Part shown: positions 31,799-39,319 of the stretch, piece after piece
Numbering within the stretch: the stretch's first letter is position 1
Layout: every line of letters starts with the position of its first letter
Assembly (NCBI GenBank): GCA_034004165.1
Contig: JAVEXI010000013.1
Span: 1 to 41,656 of the forward strand
DNA: 41,656 bases
Source of the DNA: Gudongella sp034004165
GTDB lineage: Bacteria > Bacillota > Clostridia > Tissierellales > Tissierellaceae
Direction of reading: 5' to 3'
The notes under the pieces: model-generated
Told to the model about the DNA's origin: nothing
Database searches by the model: none
What the model saw: the letters and a program-made list of their open reading frames with translations, nothing else
Made by a program: the position numbers and the translations under genes

Positions 31799-33134
31799 GC
31801 CTGATAAAGAGACAATTGGTTTACAACATGTTATGGTGTGTGAGCCTTTGGAACTTGAATATTTAGTGTCTAATATTCCTGAAGAATTAAAATCAAAAGT
31901 AGATATTAAAATATTTGATTTCATCCTTGAGAATAGATCCTATGAGGACGTTATAAGAGAAGAGAAACCAGACTTAATAGGGTTTACTGGGTACATAAGC
32001 CATGTTGGTGTAATAAAGAATCTGGCGAAGATTTCAAAGGAAGTCTTAGAGAATGTCTACACTGCAGTAGGGGGAGTACATGCGGAGGTTGTTGGACAAG
32101 ACTTCGTATCTCCATACATAGACTTTGTTTACGACAGAAATGGGATTGATATGTTTAATAGCACTCTTCTTGCCATTTATGAAGGAAAAGGCCTGGATGA
32201 GATAAAAGGAATTCTAAAGGAAGCAGCAGCTAAGAAAGATACTTTCAACTACGCATTTCCGGACAGAGAGGCGGTTTCAAAGTACAGAGATAAGTACTAT
32301 TACATGTTTCATAAGCCCTGCGCTTTGATTAAAACATCCTATGGTTGCCCTTTTAATTGCAGCTTCTGCTTTTGCAAGGAAATAACCAATGGAAAATATT
32401 TTAAACGAGAAATAGAAGATGTTATTGAAGAGCTGCAGACCATTGAAGAAGAAGAAATCTACATAGTCGATGATGATTTTCTATTTGATGCAAATAGAAT
32501 AGTTGAATTTATTGGCCTTATTAAGAAGTACAATATCAATAAGAAGTACTTAATCTATGGCAGAGCTGATTTCATCGCTAAGAATGAAGAATTATTGAAG
32601 TCATTAAAAGCTGTTGGGCTGCAGGCTGTAATAGTGGGAATAGAATCTGTGAGAGAATCAGACTTAAAGTCCTATAATAAAGGAACCAGCATAGAGATTA
32701 ACGAAAAGGCTATAAAGATCCTTAGAACATACGATATAGAATTATATGCAACGCTTATCATTCCCTTGGATTTTAGTAAGAATGACTTCAACACTATGGT
32801 TAAATGGTTAATAGAAAATAAAGTAAGATTTGTAAATCTTCAGCCTTTGACGCCATTACCAGGCACTAATATATACAGTGAATATACTGATGATTTAATT
32901 GTCGATAGAAAAGAATATGAGAAATGGGATATGGCTCATGTCATTTTACAGCCTGAGCATATGTCTATCAGAAGCTTCTATTTCCAGATGATAAAATCAT
33001 ATTACAGGATAATAATGAGACCAAAAAATGTTTGGGCACTTATTAAAAAATATGGACTTAAGGATAATATCAGAATGCTTGCAGGGAGTAATCACGTCAG
33101 TTTACAATATATAATGAAAGTAATAAAGGGATAG
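31773..33134 (+). CDS. B12-binding-type radical SAM protein 2
   Basis: This 453-residue protein begins MKILLIRPKPDKE, the standard opening of cobalamin-binding radical SAM proteins. It has EPLELEYLVSNIPEE, DLIGFTGYISHV and AVGGVHAEV in the B12-binding domain, then the cluster motif CPFNCSFC (Cys192, Cys196, Cys199) and the barrel with IYIVDDDFLFD and AVIVGIESV. The C-terminal region (PEHMSIRSFYFQMIKSYYRI) is shared with radical SAM protein 4. Its start lies 26 bases inside the methyltransferase gene. Similarity to protein 1 (CPFNCSFC plus CKEITNGKYF) suggests duplication followed by divergence. The substrate is unknown. Confidence 0.88.
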   Translation: MKILLIRPKPDKETIGLQHVMVCEPLELEYLVSNIPEELKSKVDIKIFDFILENRSYEDVIREEKPDLIGFTGYISHVGVIKNLAKISKEVLENVYTAVGGVHAEVVGQDFVSPYIDFVYDRNGIDMFNSTLLAIYEGKGLDEIKGILKEAAAKKDTFNYAFPDREAVSKYRDKYYYMFHKPCALIKTSYGCPFNCSFCFCKEITNGKYFKREIEDVIEELQTIEEEEIYIVDDDFLFDANRIVEFIGLIKKYNINKKYLIYGRADFIAKNEELLKSLKAVGLQAVIVGIESVRESDLKSYNKGTSIEINEKAIKILRTYDIELYATLIIPLDFSKNDFNTMVKWLIENKVRFVNLQPLTPLPGTNIYSEYTDDLIVDRKEYEKWDMAHVILQPEHMSIRSFYFQMIKSYYRIIMRPKNVWALIKKYGLKDNIRMLAGSNHVSLQYIMKVIKG

Positions 33135-33136
33135 GT

Positions 33137-34459
33137 ATGAGAAAAATATTATTAATTCAACCAAGTCCATATGACCAGAAAGGAAAGCCAATTAAGAAGA
33201 ATAGGCTGTATTTTGTTGGGCTTGCGTTGCCACTTCTTGCAGGGCTGACTCCTGATGACTATGAGGTAGAAATAGTATTGGAAATAATAGAAGACATACC
33301 CTGGGATACAGATGCAGATTTAATCGGAATTAGTACTATGGGTCATGGGGTTATCAGATCCATAGATATTGCTAAGAAATTTAGGGATAAGGGTAAAACA
33401 GTTGTCCTCGGCGGCTACATGGCAAGCATTATGAAGGAAGAAGCTACTAAATACTGTGATGCTCTATTAGTAGGGGATGCTGAGCTTTCCTGGCGAGATC
33501 TTTTGAGTGATTATGAAAAGGGAAATCTCAAAAAAGTATATGAGAGGAAACTAAACGATGGAGAATTTTCAACTCCCATTCCACGTTTTGATTTGCTTAA
33601 AGGCAAGAAATTGGGAGATTTTCTCCCTGTTCAGGCAGGCAGAGGATGCCCTCACACCTGTAGCTTTTGTTCAGTTGCCTGTCTTTACGAGGGAACATAT
33701 ATTAAAAAGCCTCTGGAAGAAGTAGTCAGAGATATAAAGCAAATAAAGGATTTGGGATATAAGAAGTTTTTACTTCTCGATGATAATATCTTTTCAAATA
33801 GAAAATATCTAAGTGAACTTTTAGATGCTATTAAATCATTGAATATGGAATGGATGAGTCAGTGCGACATAAGAATAGGCAGAGATTTAGAGCTGCTTAA
33901 AGAACTGAGGGAAAGTGGATGTACAACTTTAAGCTTTGGGCTTGAGAGTATATCTAAAGAAAGCTTGGAAGGCATGAACAAGTCCTGGGCAAACCCAGAC
34001 AATTATCCTCATTTGATTAAGAATATTCAGGATAGCGGAATAGACGTATCCACTGAAATGGTAGTGGGCGGGGATGGAGATACATGGGAATCAATTATGG
34101 CGACAAAGGGTTTTATTGAAGATAACAAGATTTCTGTTCCAAGATTTTATATCCTAACGCCAATACCGGGAACCAGATTTTTTAGAGATATGGCGAAAGA
34201 AAATAGGATTATCAAGGACAATATATATTCATTTGATGGGACAGAGGCTGTACATATTCCTAAGAGGATAGGTCCAGATGAATTAACGAAGGCCTATTGG
34301 AAGCTTTACGAAGAGCTCTTCACGTTGAAATCAATTTTTAAAAGAAATATACTGAGAAAAGAATTCATTAAGGAACCAGGGAAATATTTATTCTACACTG
34401 GAGTCAATCTTTATTATGCCCACCAGATAAAGAACAGGATAACTCCAAATATATTTTAG
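33137..34459 (+). CDS. B12-binding-type radical SAM protein 3
   Basis: This 440-residue protein is the most divergent of the four. The B12-type domain is MRKILLIQPSPYD...GLALPLLAGLTPDDYEVEIV, ISTMGHG and VLGGYMAS. The cluster motif is CPHTCSFC (Cys171, Cys175, Cys178) inside GRGCPHTCSFCSVACLY. Later motifs are LLDDNIFSN, LSFGLESISKESLEGMNK and ILTPIPGTRFF. The C-terminal tail YLFYTGVNLYYAHQIKNRI is Tyr/Lys/Arg-rich and recalls the tails of B12-radical SAM enzymes assigned to lipid biosynthesis, but this is a resemblance only. It begins 2 bases after protein 2 and ends 9 bases before protein 4. Confidence 0.88.
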   Translation: MRKILLIQPSPYDQKGKPIKKNRLYFVGLALPLLAGLTPDDYEVEIVLEIIEDIPWDTDADLIGISTMGHGVIRSIDIAKKFRDKGKTVVLGGYMASIMKEEATKYCDALLVGDAELSWRDLLSDYEKGNLKKVYERKLNDGEFSTPIPRFDLLKGKKLGDFLPVQAGRGCPHTCSFCSVACLYEGTYIKKPLEEVVRDIKQIKDLGYKKFLLLDDNIFSNRKYLSELLDAIKSLNMEWMSQCDIRIGRDLELLKELRESGCTTLSFGLESISKESLEGMNKSWANPDNYPHLIKNIQDSGIDVSTEMVVGGDGDTWESIMATKGFIEDNKISVPRFYILTPIPGTRFFRDMAKENRIIKDNIYSFDGTEAVHIPKRIGPDELTKAYWKLYEELFTLKSIFKRNILRKEFIKEPGKYLFYTGVNLYYAHQIKNRITPNIF

Positions 34460-34468
34460 GAGAATGCT

Positions 34469-35830
34469 ATGAAGGTACTATTAGTCAGGCCACCAAGGAT
34501 AAAGCAGGCAATTACCATATCAGAATTTATGTTCTCTGAACCTTTAGGATTAGAGATGATTTATGGTCTTATAGAAGGACAACATAAAGTAGAAATATTT
34601 GACATGATGGCAGACGATATGCCATTGGAAGAAAAACTCAAAAGCTACGAACCAGATGTAGTTGGCTTTACGAGCCTTTGCATAGATATTAAAAAACTTA
34701 AGACACTGGCAGAAAGGGTAAAAACCTTTGACTATAACATAGTCAATTTTGTTGGCGGAACTCAGACATATTTAAATCCGCTTGCTTATGACGATGAAAG
34801 CATTGATTACATATTTGAGTATACAAATAGGGAAAATGTCTTGAAAGTTTTAGAGAATATTAGCATTAATAAAGTAGAAATTATTCCAGGAGTACTGGAT
34901 AGAAAATTAGGATACGAATCTTCAAATGTCAAAAGTAGAAATGAGTTTTTGCTGCCTAATAGAGAGTCCACAAGGAAATACAGAAATCAGTATTCCTACT
35001 TTGGCTATAAGCCAGCAGCCATTATGGAGTTTGGGCAGGGCTGCGTTAAGCAATGTAATTTTTGTTTAAGGTGGAGGATAGAAGGTGCGAAAGAGGAGAT
35101 ACTGGATCTTGATCTGCTGAGAACAGACCTTGCGAGTATTAAAGAAGATACGATAATGTTTTTCGACAACGACTTTCTTTCAAGTCAGGGCAAAATTGAA
35201 ACCTTTTTAGAAATGGTTAAAGAGCTTAACCTAAAAAAGAACTATATAGGCTATGCCTCAGTTAAAGGCATTATTGAGTATGAGAAGTATTTGGATAAGC
35301 TGAGAGAAGTAGGATTAAAGGCACTTATAGCTGGTTATGAGAGCTTTAGCAATGAAGAAATGAAGGACTACAGAAAAAAATCCTCAGTCGAGGATAATCA
35401 TAAAGCAGCGTCAATACTTAAGAGAGTAGGAATTGATGTATGGGCTTCTTTTATCGGACATCCGGATTGGGATAAGAAGGATTTCAAAAGCTTAAGAAAG
35501 ACCATAAAAGAGTTACAGCCAGAGATTTGCTCAATCAGTCCCTTGACACCTTTCCCAAATCTTGCAATTTACGAAGATTATAAAGACAGACTGCTTTATG
35601 AACCTGAGGACTACGAAAGATGGTCATTTGGACAAGTGATGATAAGCCCATCAAAAATCAGCCTTAGGAATTACTATTATGAGCTTCTAAAGACCAACTT
35701 GTATATAAATCTATTTGTAAATAGAAACACTGAGATGCTTAAGAAATATGGTCTGAAAAACTCTTATTTGCTGTTATTAGGTGGTATAAAAACTCTTTCA
35801 AAATATGTAGGACTTATGGCGAGGTCATAA
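34469..35830 (+). CDS. B12-binding-type radical SAM protein 4
   Basis: This 453-residue protein begins MKVLLVRPPRIKQ with EPLGLEMIYGLIEGQHKVEIFDM and VGGTQTYLNP in the B12-type domain. The cluster motif is CVKQCNFC (Cys192, Cys196, Cys199) in FGQGCVKQCNFCLRW, a variant lacking the usual Pro after the first Cys. Barrel motifs TIMFFDNDFLSS, ALIAGYESFSNEEMKDYRKK and ISPLTPFPNLAIYEDY follow. The C-terminus (SKISLRNYYYELLKTNLYI) parallels protein 2. It is the last gene of the operon; no terminator is seen, and its final 17 bases overlap the 3' end of the convergent arsC-family gene. Confidence 0.87.
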   Translation: MKVLLVRPPRIKQAITISEFMFSEPLGLEMIYGLIEGQHKVEIFDMMADDMPLEEKLKSYEPDVVGFTSLCIDIKKLKTLAERVKTFDYNIVNFVGGTQTYLNPLAYDDESIDYIFEYTNRENVLKVLENISINKVEIIPGVLDRKLGYESSNVKSRNEFLLPNRESTRKYRNQYSYFGYKPAAIMEFGQGCVKQCNFCLRWRIEGAKEEILDLDLLRTDLASIKEDTIMFFDNDFLSSQGKIETFLEMVKELNLKKNYIGYASVKGIIEYEKYLDKLREVGLKALIAGYESFSNEEMKDYRKKSSVEDNHKAASILKRVGIDVWASFIGHPDWDKKDFKSLRKTIKELQPEICSISPLTPFPNLAIYEDYKDRLLYEPEDYERWSFGQVMISPSKISLRNYYYELLKTNLYINLFVNRNTEMLKKYGLKNSYLLLLGGIKTLSKYVGLMARS

Positions 35831-36176
35831 GTAAAGCATCCTTCCATTCTTCTTCTTTAAAGCCAACAAGAACAATATTGTCTTTAACAAGTATTGGTCT
35901 CTTTACAAGCATTCCGTCTGTGGATAGAAGTGAAAGCTGTTCCTCTTCACTCATGTCTTCCAGACGGTTTTTTAAATCTAAATCTCTATAGATTTTTCCG
36001 CTGGTATTAAAAAATCTTTTTAGAGGTACTTCACTTTTTTTATACCAGGCTGTAAGTTCTTCTAAGGTTGGGTTGTCTCTTTTAATATCTCTGAATTCAT
36101 ATTTCAAATTCTTTTCATCAAGCCATTCACGGGCTTTTTTACAGGTACTTCATCTGCTGTAACATACAAATAGCAT
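35814..36176 (-). CDS. ArsC-family reductase, probable selenoprotein (in-frame UGA at Sec9)
   Basis: Read from the ATG at 36176 (AAAGGA 7 bases upstream), the frame gives MLFVCYSR, a UGA codon (36152-36150), then STCKKAREWLDEK and on without a break to residue 120. That is the full usual length of the arsenate reductase family, ending with MLVKRPILV and VGFKEEEW. The family normally has CSTC here, so UGA replaces the first redox Cys, giving UxxC with Cys12. A SECIS-like hairpin follows the UGA. The gene is divergent from arsR-arsP-trx-acr3, so it probably reduces arsenate. Stopping at UGA leaves 8 residues; starting downstream (TTG at 36107) loses the active site. It overlaps radical SAM protein 4 by 17 bases at its 3' end. 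Confidence 0.82.
36120..36136 (-). promoter_or_regulatory. Putative bacterial SECIS element of the arsC-family gene
   Basis: In the minus-strand RNA a 5-bp stem AAGCC/GGCUU encloses the loop CGUGAAU. It begins inside the coding region, with 18 bases between the UGA and the loop. G is the second loop base. These values fall within the published general bSECIS model (short stem, small loop, G in the first two loop positions, 16-37 bases from UGA to loop). Confidence 0.65.
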
Positions 36177-36239
36177 ATGGATTTCCTTTCCTTTCGGGCT
36201 GTAGTATGCAGCCGATATTTTTTGTTTATTCTATCTACA

Positions 36240-36268
36240 ACTATAGTTTAAAACATTAAATCTGACAA
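36240..36268 (-). promoter_or_regulatory. Promoter of the arsC-family selenoprotein gene
   Basis: On the minus strand TTGTCA (plus 36263-36268), a 17-base spacer and TATAGT (plus 36240-36245). The leader contains a small hairpin GGCTG/CAGCC (plus 36197-36213) just before the ribosome binding site. No copy of the ArsR palindrome lies on this promoter; the nearest is about 80 bases away at the divergent one. Confidence 0.7.
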
Positions 36269-36316
36269 GTAATGCAATATCGGACTAAGAAATAGTAAAT
36301 AAATATTTATTTTTTA

Positions 36317-36345
36317 TTGACAGTAGAAATAAATGAGAATATACT
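36317..36345 (+). promoter_or_regulatory. arsR promoter
   Basis: A perfect TTGACA (36317-36322), a 17-base spacer and TATACT (36340-36345), immediately followed by the ArsR operator palindrome. Confidence 0.88.
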
Positions 36346-36348
36346 TAA

Positions 36349-36370
36349 CATATCAAATATATTTGATATG
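36349..36370 (+). promoter_or_regulatory. ArsR operator, 22-bp perfect palindrome
   Basis: CATATCAAATA is followed directly by its exact reverse complement TATTTGATATG. The core ATCAA-N6-TTGAT is the classical ArsR/SmtB-family box. It covers the transcription start region just 3 bases after the -10, so bound ArsR would block initiation. Confidence 0.92.
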
Positions 36371-36380
36371 AGGTGAGAAC

Positions 36381-36692
36381 GTGAAAGATACCTTTAAAGA
36401 TCAAGCGAGAATATTTAAAGCTTTTTGTGATGAAAATAGATTGCAGATACTTGATTTGCTTTGTGATGGAGAGCAATGTGCATGTATTCTTTTGGAACAA
36501 TTGGATTTAGGCCAATCTGGTCTTTCATATCACATGAAGATTCTTGTTGAATCTGGTGTGGTAGATAGCAGACAGGAAGGCAAATGGACTTATTATAGAA
36601 TCAGTGAAGAAGGCAGCGAATATGCCATGTCTTTACTTGAAGAACTTACAACAATGAAGGCAACAGTAGGTAGCAGTAAGTGCTGTATATAA
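36381..36692 (+). CDS. arsR: ArsR-family arsenite-responsive repressor
   Basis: This 103-residue winged-helix dimeric repressor is released from DNA by As(III). It has the ArsR fold FKAFCDENRLQILDLLCDG, then the metalloid motif EQCACILLEQL with Cys33 and Cys35 (equivalent to ELCVC in classical ArsR), recognition helix region QSGLSYHMKILVESGVV and wing RQEGKWTYYRI. A C-terminal CC pair (SKCCI) may add thiol ligands. A GTG start at 36381 follows GAGGTGA by 4 bases. It binds its own palindrome and probably the second site before the permease gene. Confidence 0.95.
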   Translation: MKDTFKDQARIFKAFCDENRLQILDLLCDGEQCACILLEQLDLGQSGLSYHMKILVESGVVDSRQEGKWTYYRISEEGSEYAMSLLEELTTMKATVGSSKCCI

Positions 36693-36702
36693 TTTTTCAG
36701 AT

Positions 36703-36727
36703 GCCATCTTGAAGATGGCTTTTGTTT
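36703..36727 (+). terminator. Hairpin terminator or attenuator after arsR
   Basis: GCCATC (36703-36708) pairs with GATGGC (36714-36719) around a 5-base loop, followed by TTTTGTTT. It separates arsR from the permease, which has its own operator and a possible promoter. Confidence 0.7.
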
Positions 36728-36737
36728 GGCAGTATAC

Positions 36738-36753
36738 ATCAAAATTATTTGAT
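36738..36753 (+). promoter_or_regulatory. Second ArsR operator, upstream of the permease gene
   Basis: ATCAAAATTATTTGAT repeats the ATCAA-N6-TTGAT core of the arsR palindrome, 30 bases before the permease start. A TTGGCA (36726-36731) upstream could be a -35, but no good -10 is seen at the right distance. Confidence 0.75.
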
Positions 36754-36783
36754 ATGACTATTTTAAGTTGGGAGGAAAAAATA

Positions 36784-37791
36784 ATGATAGAAAGGATTTG
36801 GGATGTATTACAGAATCAAATCCTCGGAATGAGATGGCTGAATAATCTCGTCGGGAACGCACTGTCCTCTCTGGGAGTAAACACTTCCAGCCGATTAGGT
36901 GGCAGTATTCAATTTTTTGTTTATGATGTAATCAAAATTGTCTTACTATTATGTTTTTTAATTTATTTTATCAGCTACATACAAAGCTTTTTCCCACCAG
37001 AGCGAAGCAAACAAATATTAGGAAAATTTCATGGGTTTGGGGCTAATACAGTTGCAGCACTTTTGGGCACTGTCACACCCTTTTGCTCCTGCTCATCAAT
37101 CCCCTTATTTATTGGGTTCACCTCAGCTGGATTGCCGTTGGGAGTAACTTTTTCGTTTCTGATTTCATCGCCAATGGTCGATATAGGTTCTCTTATTCTG
37201 CTTATGAGTATATTTGGAGCTAAGACGGCTGTTTTATATGTTCTATTTGGATTGGTAATTGCAGTAGTTGGAGGAACATTAATAGAAAAAGCACATATGG
37301 AAAAATATGTTGAAGATTTTATTTTGACCAGTGGAAGTATTGATATAGAATCGCCAAGTCTGACAACTAAAGATCGTCTTGTGTATGCAAAAGAACAGAT
37401 GGTTTCTACTTTTAACAAAGTTTTCCCTTATATTCTAGCCGGTGTTGGAATAGGAGCCTTCATTCATAACTGGATACCAGAGTCATGGGTCGTATCCCTT
37501 TTAGGTAGCAGGAACCCCTTCGGAGTAGTGATTGCTACAGTAGTTGGAGTACCTATGTATGCTGATATATTTGGAACAATACCAATAGCAGAAGCTTTGC
37601 TATTCAAGGGAGCTCAGCTAGGTACGGTTCTGTCTTTTATGATGGGTGTTACTACTTTGTCTCTCCCTTCGATAATAATGCTAAGAAAAGCTATAAAGCC
37701 AAAATTACTCACACTATTTATTGCTATATGCGCAATTGGAATTATTATCGTTGGATATATTTTTAATACTTTACATGTACTACTTGTTTGA
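36784..37791 (+). CDS. arsP: ArsP-type (DUF318) permease
   Basis: This 335-residue inner-membrane permease has about eight to ten helices in two halves. The DUF318/ArsP hallmark GTVTPFCSCSSIPLFIGFTS with FSFLISSPMVD is in the first half, and VVGVPMYADIFGTIPIAEAL is its counterpart in the second. Characterised ArsP proteins export trivalent organoarsenicals; other family members are uncharacterised, so the substrate here is inferred from the ars context. The ATG at 36784 is chosen for GGGAGG 8 bases upstream; a longer open frame back to 36709 lacks a ribosome binding site. It is followed by the thioredoxin and acr3. Confidence 0.82.
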   Translation: MIERIWDVLQNQILGMRWLNNLVGNALSSLGVNTSSRLGGSIQFFVYDVIKIVLLLCFLIYFISYIQSFFPPERSKQILGKFHGFGANTVAALLGTVTPFCSCSSIPLFIGFTSAGLPLGVTFSFLISSPMVDIGSLILLMSIFGAKTAVLYVLFGLVIAVVGGTLIEKAHMEKYVEDFILTSGSIDIESPSLTTKDRLVYAKEQMVSTFNKVFPYILAGVGIGAFIHNWIPESWVVSLLGSRNPFGVVIATVVGVPMYADIFGTIPIAEALLFKGAQLGTVLSFMMGVTTLSLPSIIMLRKAIKPKLLTLFIAICAIGIIIVGYIFNTLHVLLV

Positions 37792-37846
37792 TTGAAATGA
37801 ATTTGTAGATATTATAGAAATTTAGAATTTTTAGGAGGTAAGTAAA

Positions 37847-38203
37847 ATGGTAAAAATATTTAGAAAAGCAACCGATAGAATGCAGCAAAATAAAGATGAA
37901 TTTAGTGAAAATAACAATTCTAAGAGTATAATGCAGTCAGAGGTAACTCATAATGGAGACTTCATTGTAAAAATTCTTGGTTCAGGATGCTCAAAGTGTA
38001 ATCAGCTTGAAGCTGCCACAAGAGAAGCTCTTAGCGAACTCGGAATGGACAACCCAATTGAGCATGTAACAGATTTTAAACAAATAGCTGCTTATGGAAT
38101 TATGACAACCCCCGCATTAGTTGTCAATGAGAAGGTGGTTTCTTATGGTAAAGTATTAAAAAAGAATGAAGTAATTAGCATCTTAGGAAGATTAAGGAGG
38201 TAG
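37847..38203 (+). CDS. Small thioredoxin-fold protein (redox-active disulfide protein type) of the ars operon
   Basis: This 118-residue protein is built of a polar N-terminal extension (about 1-38) and a minimal thioredoxin fold (about 40-116). The active site is GSGCSKCNQLE (CxxC) and the cis-Pro loop is IMTTPALVVNE. It matches the TM0996/MTH895-like small thioredoxins often found with ArsP/DUF318 permeases. It probably handles thiol transfer for the permease or recycles the oxidised arsenate reductase. AGGAGG precedes the ATG, and acr3 follows after 4 bases. Confidence 0.88.
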   Translation: MVKIFRKATDRMQQNKDEFSENNNSKSIMQSEVTHNGDFIVKILGSGCSKCNQLEAATREALSELGMDNPIEHVTDFKQIAAYGIMTTPALVVNEKVVSYGKVLKKNEVISILGRLRR

Positions 38204-38207
38204 TACC

Positions 38208-39254
38208 ATGACAGAAAAGAAGACTACAGGCATAAGTTTTTTTGAAAAATATCTAACAGTATGGGTTGCATTGTGTATGATTACAGGAATATTGATAGGG
38301 AGATTTTTTCCCTCAATTCCAAACTTTCTAAGTCAGTTTGAATATGCCAATGTTTCCATTCCTATTGCTATATTGATCTGGCTGATGATTTATCCGATGA
38401 TGTTGAAGGTTGACTTTCAGAGCATAAAGAATGTTGGGAAAAACCCCAAGGGTTTGTATATTACCTGGATTACTAACTGGCTTATCAAGCCGTTTACTAT
38501 GTTTGGGATTTCCTGGTTGTTTTTCTTTGTCATCTTCAAATCTTTGATACAGCCAGAGCTTGCTAAAGATTATCTTGCTGGTGCAATTTTACTTGGTGCG
38601 GCACCTTGTACAGCGATGGTATTTGTATGGAGCCATTTGACAAAGGGAAATCCTGCATATACAGTAGTTCAGGTTGCAACGAATGATTTAATCATACTTA
38701 TCGCTTTTACTCCGATAGTGGCATTGCTGCTGGGAATAGGTGGAGTTTTAATTCCATGGGATACACTTATTTTATCAGTAATTCTTTTTGTAGTTATACC
38801 ACTTAGTGGAGGGATGATTACGCGAAACTATGTAGTCAAAAAGCATGGACTGCAGTATTTTGAAAAGAGCTTCATTCCTAAGTTTGGGAACATAACAATA
38901 ACAGGACTATTGCTTACGTTAATCATTATTTTCTCTTTTCAAGGGGAAGTAATAATAAATAACCCACTGCATATAGTGCTGATTGCTGTGCCACTTGTAA
39001 TACAGACATTCTTAATCTTTTTCATTGCCTATCTTGGAAGTAAAGCAATGAAGCTGCCTCACAATATAGCTGCTCCAGCTGGGATGATTGGGGCATCTAA
39101 TTTCTTTGAACTGGCAGTAGCAGTAGCCATTTCATTGTTTGGAGCAAAATCTCCTGCGGCTTTAGCGACAATCGTAGGCGTTCTTACGGAAGTGCCTGTG
39201 ATGTTATTGCTTGTAAAAATTGCTAACAACACCACAGCATGGTTTGAAAATTAG
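38208..39254 (+). CDS. acr3: ACR3-family arsenite efflux transporter
   Basis: This 348-residue membrane exporter with about ten helices removes arsenite from the cytoplasm using the proton-motive force. Signatures are WVALCMITGILIGRFFP at the N-terminus, IWLMIYPMMLKVDF, the conserved LGAAPCTAMVFVWSHL with the essential Cys, and GASNFFELAVAVAISLFG near the C-terminus. It is the last gene of the arsR-arsP-trx-acr3 unit and is followed by a strong terminator. With the divergent ArsC-like reductase it completes arsenate reduction and export. Confidence 0.95.
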   Translation: MTEKKTTGISFFEKYLTVWVALCMITGILIGRFFPSIPNFLSQFEYANVSIPIAILIWLMIYPMMLKVDFQSIKNVGKNPKGLYITWITNWLIKPFTMFGISWLFFFVIFKSLIQPELAKDYLAGAILLGAAPCTAMVFVWSHLTKGNPAYTVVQVATNDLIILIAFTPIVALLLGIGGVLIPWDTLILSVILFVVIPLSGGMITRNYVVKKHGLQYFEKSFIPKFGNITITGLLLTLIIIFSFQGEVIINNPLHIVLIAVPLVIQTFLIFFIAYLGSKAMKLPHNIAAPAGMIGASNFFELAVAVAISLFGAKSPAALATIVGVLTEVPVMLLLVKIANNTTAWFEN

Positions 39255-39271
39255 GTGTTATATAGATGAAT

Positions 39272-39304
39272 AAAAAACTCCCTGGGTAATTTCCAGGGAG
39301 TTTT
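39272..39304. terminator. Bidirectional intrinsic terminator after acr3
   Basis: AAAACTCCCTGG (39274-39285) pairs with CCAGGGAGTTTT (39293-39304), with A and T flanks on both sides. It lies between the convergent acr3 and quinone-oxidoreductase genes. Confidence 0.9.
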
Positions 39305-39319
39305 AATGTATGTCAATGC

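Noticed and set aside
27801..35830. The radical SAM operon as a RiPP (ribosomal peptide) cluster.
   Set aside because: No small ORF with a ribosome binding site and precursor-like Cys/Gly-rich core lies in or next to the operon, and none of the radical SAM proteins shows a SPASM/RRE-like extension that I can recognise.
35814..36107. A 97-residue ArsC-like protein starting at the TTG at 36107.
   Set aside because: It lacks the redox motif and a ribosome binding site. The in-frame upstream codons, broken only by UGA, encode the missing N-terminus.
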